DNA of 64,000 bases, from NCBI GenBank assembly GCA_030041475.1, contig JASHNU010000073.1, positions 186,001 through 250,000 of the forward strand, written 5' to 3'. This DNA comes from Candidatus Sulfotelmatobacter sp. Its GTDB lineage: Bacteria; Acidobacteriota; Terriglobia; Terriglobales; Acidobacteriaceae. Shown piece after piece: positions 54,001 to 61,134 of the stretch; the first letter of the stretch is position 1; each line of letters starts with the position of its first letter. The position numbers and the translations under genes are program-made. The notes below the pieces were generated by a model that did not search any database, was not told the origin of the DNA, and saw only the letters and a list, made by a program, of their open reading frames with translations.

Positions 54001-54692
54001 TCGGCGGCGACGGCTGGGCTTACGACATCGGCTACGGCGGCCTCGATCACGTTCTGGCCAGCGGCCGCAACGTCAACATCCTTGTCCTCGACACCGAGGT
54101 CTACTCCAACACCGGCGGCCAGGCGTCGAAATCCACGCCCCGCGCCGCCGTCGCAAAGTTTGCCGCCGGCGGAAAGCCCGGTCCCAAGAAAGATCTGGGA
54201 CTCATGGCCATAACCTACGGCAACGTCTACGTCGCCAGCGTGGCCATGGGCGCGAAAGACGAGCACACGCTGAAAGCATTTCTCGAAGCCGAAGCCTTCG
54301 ACGGCCCCAGCATCATCATCGCGTACTCGTCGTGCATCGCCCACGGCGTCGATATGACCACCTCCATGACCGATCAGAAAGTCGCCATCGAGTCCGGAGA
54401 GTGGCTGCTCTACCGCTATCACCCCGAGCGCGCAGCTGCGGGCGAAAACCCGCTGCAACTCGATTCCCGGGCTCCCTCGCGCAAGCTGCAGGATTACCTG
54501 CTGCAGCAGACGCGCTTCAAGATGCTGACCAAGAGCCATCCGGAAGACGCTGAGCGCCTGTGGAAGCTGGCGCAGGAAGATGTGGAACGGCGCTATCGCA
54601 TGTACGAATACATGGCCAGCCGCAAGCCGGAAGCGGCCGCCGCGAAGGAAACCATAGAGAAGCCAGTGCCCGCAGCGGGCGCACCAAAATAA
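51066..54692 (+). CDS. nifJ: Pyruvate:ferredoxin/flavodoxin oxidoreductase, single-chain
   Basis: [40 protein letters not shown]; 2[4Fe-4S] [12 protein letters not shown] / [12 protein letters not shown]; TPP domain [15 protein letters not shown]...[42 protein letters not shown]. Confidence 0.97.
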   Translation: [1208 protein letters not shown]

Positions 54693-54698
54693 TGGTTG

Positions 54699-54734
54699 CC
54701 CCACCCTTGTCGCGCTTTGTGCGACAGGGTGGGG
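54699..54734. terminator. Strong hairpin downstream of PFOR (terminator or repeat element)
   Basis: CCCCACCCTTGTCGC gctttgt GCGACAGGGTGGGG, 14-bp stem with one bulged T. Confidence 0.6.
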
Positions 54735-54862
54735 AACTTTGACGCCCTCTGGGGGCAGGAATTTTGAGCGGGCGCGCCTTTAAGCCGCGCCGCCGGGATT
54801 CGGTAAAAGGAACCGGCGGCTTCGCCGCCCCCGAAGCAGGAGAAAGAAGCAGGAGAAATTCG

Positions 54863-55879
54863 ATGGTGGATCTCAGCACAACCTATCTGAGCCTCAAACT
54901 CAAGTCGCCCCTCGTCGTCTCGGCCTCGCCCCTTTCGCGCGATGTGGATGGCATTTGCCGTCTCGAGGAAGCAGGCGCCTCCGCCATTGTTCTTTACTCA
55001 CTGTTCGAAGAGCAGCTGCGCCAGGAGGAAGTCGATCTCGAATATCATCTGAACCAGGGCACCGAGAGCTTCGCCGAGTCCCTCACCTATTTCCCGCAGC
55101 CCAGCGAGTTTCACACCGGCCCTGAGGGATACCTGAATCACATCCGCAAAGCCCGGTCGTCGGTCGGCGTTCCCATTATCGCCAGCCTCAACGGGTCGAC
55201 CATGGGCGGCTGGACCAAGTTTGCCGCCGAGATCCAGCGCGCCGGCGCGCACGCCATCGAATGCAACATCTATTCCATCCCCACCGATCCCTTGCAGTCG
55301 TCCGAGCAGGTGGAACGCACGTACGTCGATATCGTGCGCGCCGTCAAGAGCGCAGTCACCATTCCCGTGGCCGTGAAGCTCAGCCCGTTCTTCAGCAACA
55401 TGGCGAACATGGCGCACCGACTCGACGCCGCCGGCGCTGATGCCCTGGTGCTGTTCAACCGCTTTTACCAGCCCGACATCGATCTCGATGAACTCGAAAT
55501 CCGCCCGAACGTTTTGCTCAGCACGCCGCAGACGCTGCGCTTGCCCCTCACCTGGATCGGCATTCTCTTCGGCCGCATCAAGGCCAGCCTCGCGGCAACC
55601 GGCGGCGTGCATGGTGCCCAGGACGTGATCAAGTTGCTCATGGTCGGCGCCAACGTCACCATGACGTGCTCCGCCCTCATGCGTCACGGAGTCAATCATC
55701 TGCGCCACATCGAGCGCGAAATGCGCGAATGGATGGAGGAACACGAATACGAATCAGTGGCGCAGATGCAAGGCAGCATGAGCCAAATCCGCTGCCCCGA
55801 TCCCGGCGCCTTCGAGCGCGCGCAATATATGCGCGCCGTAAAGGGCATGCAGCACGTCCACATGGCGGGCTGGCGCTGA
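54863..55879 (+). CDS. Dihydroorotate dehydrogenase-like protein
   Basis: DLSTTYLSLKLKSPLVVSASPLSRDVDGICRLEEAGASAIVLYSLFEEQL; IPVAVKLSPFFSNMANMAHRLDAAGADALVLFNRFYQPDIDLD; ATG at 54863. Confidence 0.92.
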   Translation: MVDLSTTYLSLKLKSPLVVSASPLSRDVDGICRLEEAGASAIVLYSLFEEQLRQEEVDLEYHLNQGTESFAESLTYFPQPSEFHTGPEGYLNHIRKARSSVGVPIIASLNGSTMGGWTKFAAEIQRAGAHAIECNIYSIPTDPLQSSEQVERTYVDIVRAVKSAVTIPVAVKLSPFFSNMANMAHRLDAAGADALVLFNRFYQPDIDLDELEIRPNVLLSTPQTLRLPLTWIGILFGRIKASLAATGGVHGAQDVIKLLMVGANVTMTCSALMRHGVNHLRHIEREMREWMEEHEYESVAQMQGSMSQIRCPDPGAFERAQYMRAVKGMQHVHMAGWR

Positions 55880-56814
55880 TGGCAACCAAGACTCATCCCG
55901 CGCAAGGACAGAACATGTGGGGACAGCCGCCCTCGGCTGTCCGGGTCACCGAAGGTGACCGCCTTGCGACTGGATCAGCGGCAACCGACAAAGCTCGCCG
56001 CGAGCGCCAGCGGGCGCTGATTCTTCCTCGCGAGCACGGGGCCTGGGGCCTGTTACTCGTGCCCCTGGTCACTGGCGCTGGCGTTGCGTTTCGCGAGAGC
56101 CATCACGTTCTACCGGTCCTGCTGCTGCTCACCGCGGCACTCGCTTTGTTCTGGATGCGCACGCCCCTCGAGAGCCTGCTGGGCACATCGCTGGTCCACG
56201 CCCAATCGAAAGACGAGCAACGCAGCGTTTTACTCGCCACTCTGGGGCTGGCCGCCGTTGCCGCCGTCTCACTGGGCGCGCTGCTCTGGGCCGGCCGCAA
56301 TCCTTACCTGTGGTTGATCGGGTGCGCTACAGCCACCGCGTTTGTCACGCAGGCCATCCTCAGGAAACTCGGGCGCGGCACCCGCATGCTCGCCGAAGTC
56401 ATCGGCACCATCGGACTCACCGCGTCCGCGCCCGCAGCGTATTACGTCATCACCGGCCGGTTCAACGCCGTGGCCTGGATGCTCTGGCTCGCCAACTTAA
56501 TCTTCGCCGGCAACCAGATTCACTACGTGCAGCTGCGCATTCACACCGCCCGCATCGAAGGACTGCGCGCAAAATTCGCCCGCGGCTGGACCTTCGCCCT
56601 TGGCCAGGCCGTTATGGCCGGCGCGCTCGTGTTTGCCTGCTGGCGCGGCTTCCTGCCCGCTCTTGCGCTGATCGCGTTTGTCCCAGTCCTCTTACGCGGA
56701 TCCTTCTATTTCTTCCAGAAGCCCGGGCCGCTGCAAGTCCGCCGCCTCGGCTGGAACGAGTTGAGCCTGGCACTTGCCTTCTGCATCCTCTTCATCGCGT
56801 CCTTTTCACTCTAG
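55879..56814 (+). CDS. YwiC-like family membrane protein
   Basis: ILPREHGAWGLLLVPLVTGAGVAF signature; multiple TM; start overlaps preceding stop (TGATG). Confidence 0.85.
   Translation: MATKTHPAQGQNMWGQPPSAVRVTEGDRLATGSAATDKARRERQRALILPREHGAWGLLLVPLVTGAGVAFRESHHVLPVLLLLTAALALFWMRTPLESLLGTSLVHAQSKDEQRSVLLATLGLAAVAAVSLGALLWAGRNPYLWLIGCATATAFVTQAILRKLGRGTRMLAEVIGTIGLTASAPAAYYVITGRFNAVAWMLWLANLIFAGNQIHYVQLRIHTARIEGLRAKFARGWTFALGQAVMAGALVFACWRGFLPALALIAFVPVLLRGSFYFFQKPGPLQVRRLGWNELSLALAFCILFIASFSL
55921..55960. repeat. Two adjacent perfect hairpins inside the YwiC-like N-terminal coding region
   Basis: GGACAGCCG CCCT CGGCTGTCC (55921-55942) and GGTCACC GAA GGTGACC (55944-55960). Confidence 0.7.
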
Positions 56815-56884
56815 ACTGACGGTGAGCTTAACCGGGACTCCTCAACGATTGAGGGCAGCACCTATTGCGATCCGGGCTGCAACG

Positions 56885-57355
56885 TTAATAGGTGCGCATG
56901 GCGCTACTGAGCCTGTCGCTCCGCTTCCTCAACACCCATCGCACTATCCAAGTCGGAATCAAAACAGCCGAAACTAGGAGAAGAGCGAGCAAGGAGCCGT
57001 CGTACGTTGCAGCCATGAACGTGTGGATGGGAATTATCCCAAGCAGGCTTGATATCGCGAGGGACCGGAGAGGGTTGGGTGTGCTCAACATCCAACCAAG
57101 CGACATAAACAGGCCTCCGGTCACCCAGATGCCCAACAGGAACTGCGGAGCAATAGCGGATGGGCTTCTCCGCAGAGTCTTAGAAGCAGCAATCCACGCT
57201 ACGAACAAACAGAAAAGCATGCTGATAGTTGCGATCCAGACATCGCTGTCATCAAACCGAACGTTTCGGACGAGATGCAGTACAGTGTCGGGGAACCAAA
57301 ACGATAGTCCGCCAACAAGCGGAAGGGTTAACCATTTATGCTTCTTGTCTGTCAT
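56885..57355 (-). CDS. Hypothetical membrane protein (4 TM)
   Basis: Hydrophobic segments LPLVGGLSFWFPDTVLHL, WIATISMLFCLFVAWIA, FLLGIWVTGGLFMSLGWML, LLALLLVSAVLIPTWIVRWVL. Confidence 0.65.
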   Translation of the reverse strand: MTDKKHKWLTLPLVGGLSFWFPDTVLHLVRNVRFDDSDVWIATISMLFCLFVAWIAASKTLRRSPSAIAPQFLLGIWVTGGLFMSLGWMLSTPNPLRSLAISSLLGIIPIHTFMAATYDGSLLALLLVSAVLIPTWIVRWVLRKRSDRLSSAMRTY

Positions 57356-57729
57356 GAGCGTTCGCCCGCAAGAAAGATTATCACGCGATCAAGCGACGGC
57401 CTCCATTTGTGCATCACACCTTGGGCATTCGACGGTTGCATTCATGCTTCGCCCCTCTTTGTTCGACCTGAGACGCGATTGTAGTGGGTTGTTGACTTAA
57501 ACAGGGATCACACTCATATCATCCTGGCGAAAGCCGAGCCAGCCCACGCGCATGGCACCTGTCTCCTGCCATGACAGCTCTCACAACCCATCTCCGCCTA
57601 ACTATCTGCAAAAGCGCAGCATATCATGTTTTACATATATGTACGTATATCAATGTACATTGAATGTTCCTTAAGGAACACTGTGCAAATCTTACGGCAC
57701 TTCCGCCTATTCGCAACCAGCTGGCGCAC

Positions 57730-58752
57730 TTACGGCAGAATCACAGCCGCCCCGTCCACCGCATCGTTCTTCACCGCCATCAGCGCCTCGTTCGCCTGAT
57801 CCAGCGGAAACACCGTGACCTTTGGCCTCAACCCGATCTCGGCCGCCAGCGCCAGGAAGTCGCGCGCGTCGGCACGCGTCATGTTGGCAACGCTGCGCAG
57901 CTGCCGCTCGCCCCACAGCAGGCGGTCGTAGTCGAATTGAGGCATGCGATCCAGATGAATCGCATTGATGGCGACCACGCCGCCCTTGCGCAGGCTTGCG
58001 AGCGCTGTGACCACAACGTCTCCACTGGGAGCGAACGTGACGGCGCGATCCAGCTGTACTGGAGGCCGCTCGGTCTCGTTTCCCACCCACGTGGCCCCGA
58101 GCGAGGCTGCCAGCCTGTGGTGTGATTCGCCGCGCGTCGAGACATACACCTCGCACTTCCACGCCTGCAGCACTGCGATGGCAAGATGCGCCGACGCGCC
58201 GAAGCCAAACAGTCCCACGCGCTCGCCCCGCTGGACGCCCGCCACGCGCAGACTGCGAAAGCCAATGATGCCTGCACACAGCAGCGGTGCAGCATGCCGG
58301 TCGTCGAGCGACGCCGGCAGTGGGAAGACAAAATCCGCGCGCGCAACGGCGTATTCGGCGTATCCGCCCGGCACCGAATAGCCGGTGAATGTAGGCGAGT
58401 CACAAAGGTTCTCTTCGCCGCGCTTGCAGTATGGGCACGTGCCGTCGGTGCCTCCAAGCCACGAGACGCCGACGCGCGAGCCCACTGGAAGTTGCGGCGT
58501 CGCGACATGCTCGGTCGCGACATGCTCGGTCGCAGCCTGGACCACCTCGCCCACAATCTGGTGGCCCGGCGTGATGCGGGGATGCTGGGGCGGCAGTTCA
58601 CCTTCGACAATGTGCAGATCGGTCCGGCAGACACCACAGGCGCGCACTCGCAGCAGAACTTGTCCCGGCGCGGGCTGCGGCTCAGCGACTTCGGCGATCT
58701 GCAACGGACACTGCGCGACAGGCTGCGGCGTGCTGAGAATGGCAGCTTTCAT
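57730..58752 (-). CDS. Zinc-dependent alcohol dehydrogenase (MDR family)
   Basis: VRACGVCRTDLHIVEGELPPQHPRITPGHQIVGEV; structural Zn Cys CPYCKRGEENLCDSPTFTGY; GLFGFGASAHLAI. Confidence 0.93.
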   Translation of the reverse strand: MKAAILSTPQPVAQCPLQIAEVAEPQPAPGQVLLRVRACGVCRTDLHIVEGELPPQHPRITPGHQIVGEVVQAATEHVATEHVATPQLPVGSRVGVSWLGGTDGTCPYCKRGEENLCDSPTFTGYSVPGGYAEYAVARADFVFPLPASLDDRHAAPLLCAGIIGFRSLRVAGVQRGERVGLFGFGASAHLAIAVLQAWKCEVYVSTRGESHHRLAASLGATWVGNETERPPVQLDRAVTFAPSGDVVVTALASLRKGGVVAINAIHLDRMPQFDYDRLLWGERQLRSVANMTRADARDFLALAAEIGLRPKVTVFPLDQANEALMAVKNDAVDGAAVILP

Positions 58753-58872
58753 GGCGACTCTGCATTGATGCTAAGACTGAGCAGCCTGTGCTACAAGCCG
58801 AGCTTTGCCCGGCCAGACAGCTCCCTCGACTTCGCTCAGGGCAGGCTTGGGCGGCTATCCCTACATCATTCG

Positions 58873-60879
58873 TTACGGCATAGGAGCCAACTCCAGCGTC
58901 AGCACTTCGAAGGGCTGCAGGTGAAACGTGTGCTGTTCTTCGGCTGAGATTTTCAGTGTGGCCTGGTTGCTCTTCCACCGGTTGGTTGCGGTGAAGTGAG
59001 ATGGCGTGTCATTCGGCAATTCCAGCAGCCAGGCAAGGCTGGCTGTGAAGTCTTGCGGATGGTCGCTCGGATTGCGCAGCGTAACGATCGCTTTCTCCGG
59101 CGACCATGCCGCCCAGCCATACACTTCAAGCCGCGCGGGGTCGCTGCCGATCCAATGTGAGTCCTTGAGCACCTGCGCATTGGCGCGCGACCACTTCGCG
59201 GCCTCGGCCAGCACGTCCCAGTCCTGCGGCGAGAGCAGCGACGGCGTGACGTACATCTCCTGTAGTTGCGTGCCGGTGGCAAAGTACGAGTGGACTTCGT
59301 CGGCGAAGTCGTGCATCGGATCGCTGCCCAGGCGCTCGGCGTAGCGCGCATAGATGAGGCCGTGCAGCATCAGCGAATTGAGCGGAAACAGCGGACCATC
59401 TTCGACCACCCAGCGGTAGGTTTGCGAGTCGCGATAGGTGATCCAGCGCTGGCGGTTCGGGCCGACGCCGGCGAAGCTGTGGTCGTCGCCGCCGCGCCAG
59501 ATCGAATCAGCATAGAGCAGCCAAAAGGGTGAAGGATATGTTCCAGTCGTGAGGTTGATGTAGATGTCAGGCTTTTTCGCGCGCAGTGTGCCGATCAGAT
59601 GAAGGGCGGCATCGAAGTCGCTGTCGAATTCGCTTCCCTTGATCACTTCATTTGCGTTGCCCGTACCGTCGAACTTGAACTGGTTGATGCCGTACTTATC
59701 GATCAGGTCGAGGCAGGTGTCACGAAAGTAGCGATAGTACTTCGGGCCTGACAAGGCGAAACCGCCTTCGTTGGTTTCGAAGCCCTGCGGGCGCGCTGCG
59801 GCGAGGCGCTGCTCTTTGGGTTTGTCGTAGCCGCCCCAGGGCGAAAGCCAGATTCCGGGCGCGGCGCCATACTTGGCGGCCACTTCCGAAACTTTGGTGA
59901 GTCCGTTGGGGAAGCCGGGATTGAAATGCCACAGAGTAGTCGGATCGTCCCACCCGTCGTCGAAGAGAAAGCTGTCGAGCTTGACGCCGCGCTGCTTCGT
60001 CAATTGCTCACCGAACGCCTGGACCACGGCCAGTGCGCCTTGCTCGTTGTAGCGATCGAAGTATCCAAGGTCGTACCACGAGTTGTAATGCAAAAACGTG
60101 CGGTAGGGATGCGCGCGTTCGAGCTCAAGATAGTTCAAGAAATCCCGGCGCGTCTGGCCGCTATGAGCCACGCCGAATACAGATGAATAGGTGACGCTCT
60201 GGCCGGGCTGAAAAGGAAGTTCGCGCGAGAGCCAGCAGGTGGCGTGCTCATCACGTTGCACGCGGCAGTCTGACAACGGATGCTCGAAACCGAAGAACCA
60301 CTGCCATGCTGTGACAGGCGATCCTTTTACCTGGCCGGAGACTTGAGCACCGCTCACGGACACGTCGACGAGAATGATTTGCGCAAGTGCGAACGGCTCT
60401 TGTGACGCGTGGATGGTCAGTTCCTGACGGATGTAGTTGGCGTCGTCGTGGAGGATGGCTTTCCAGGTCAGGTGAAGCTTGCCGGAGGCGCCTTCCAGTT
60501 CGATGCGAATCTGGCGGCCGGGCAAATGATCGGCGGCTTTGGATGAGCTGGCTGCGGTGGCAAGCTCCTCGATGACTGGAGCGCCGACGATCTTGAAGTC
60601 GGTCGACTCGAGGACAGGACCTTCGCGAGGAACGAGTGCGAAGAGTTTCGTGAGCGGCAGGCCGGTTTCGCTCCATTCATTCTTGAGGCCGACCGGGCGA
60701 AGCGTCCCATCACGAACGGAAAAATTGGCAGAGATTTCATCGTTGGAAAGATAGAGATTGTCTCCCTGTTGCAACGCCTGCACCGAGGAAACTGGCGATG
60801 CACCAGCCAGAGAAAGCAGGCATGGAAGACTGGCAACCAAAACAACCGAAGCGCGAAGAAGACGTAGCATTCCAATCAT
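58873..60879 (-). CDS. GH36/clan-GH-D-like glycoside hydrolase (alpha-galactosidase-like), secreted
   Basis: VKLDSFLFDDGWDDPTTLWHFNPGFPNGLTKVSEVAAKYGAAPGIWLSPWGGY; YGINQFKFDGTGNAN catalytic-Asp-like motif; N-terminal signal. Confidence 0.75.
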   Translation of the reverse strand: MIGMLRLLRASVVLVASLPCLLSLAGASPVSSVQALQQGDNLYLSNDEISANFSVRDGTLRPVGLKNEWSETGLPLTKLFALVPREGPVLESTDFKIVGAPVIEELATAASSSKAADHLPGRQIRIELEGASGKLHLTWKAILHDDANYIRQELTIHASQEPFALAQIILVDVSVSGAQVSGQVKGSPVTAWQWFFGFEHPLSDCRVQRDEHATCWLSRELPFQPGQSVTYSSVFGVAHSGQTRRDFLNYLELERAHPYRTFLHYNSWYDLGYFDRYNEQGALAVVQAFGEQLTKQRGVKLDSFLFDDGWDDPTTLWHFNPGFPNGLTKVSEVAAKYGAAPGIWLSPWGGYDKPKEQRLAAARPQGFETNEGGFALSGPKYYRYFRDTCLDLIDKYGINQFKFDGTGNANEVIKGSEFDSDFDAALHLIGTLRAKKPDIYINLTTGTYPSPFWLLYADSIWRGGDDHSFAGVGPNRQRWITYRDSQTYRWVVEDGPLFPLNSLMLHGLIYARYAERLGSDPMHDFADEVHSYFATGTQLQEMYVTPSLLSPQDWDVLAEAAKWSRANAQVLKDSHWIGSDPARLEVYGWAAWSPEKAIVTLRNPSDHPQDFTASLAWLLELPNDTPSHFTATNRWKSNQATLKISAEEQHTFHLQPFEVLTLELAPMP

Positions 60880-61134
60880 TATTTCTGAGAAAGTTCGTGA
60901 CTTCTTTGAAACTCGTCATAGTACGGGAGCAGAAGACATGGAACAAGAGGTAAGAGTCGCGACGGAGGTCGCAGTCGTACGCGGCAATCGCCTGATCCTG
61001 GCTGCGCCCAGCAATGCCCACTCCGGATGAAACGAAACTGTTCCCCCGCCCTGTGAATTGTCTTGACTTTGCCCATAAACGAAAGTAATAGTATTGACTC
61101 GTAAGAATATGAAAGTTCACCAACGGAGGCTGCT

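Noticed and set aside
57389-57445. 18-aa minus-strand ORF MNATVECPRCDAQMEAVA upstream of 56885..57355
   Set aside because: Could be a truncated zinc ribbon split from the downstream membrane protein, but too short to support without homologues.
58682-58978. ORF containing ACPERSRG
   Set aside because: This peptide is the classic translation of the CTTCGCTCAGGGCAGGC-type repeat; antisense to the GH gene end and ADH start. Not a gene.
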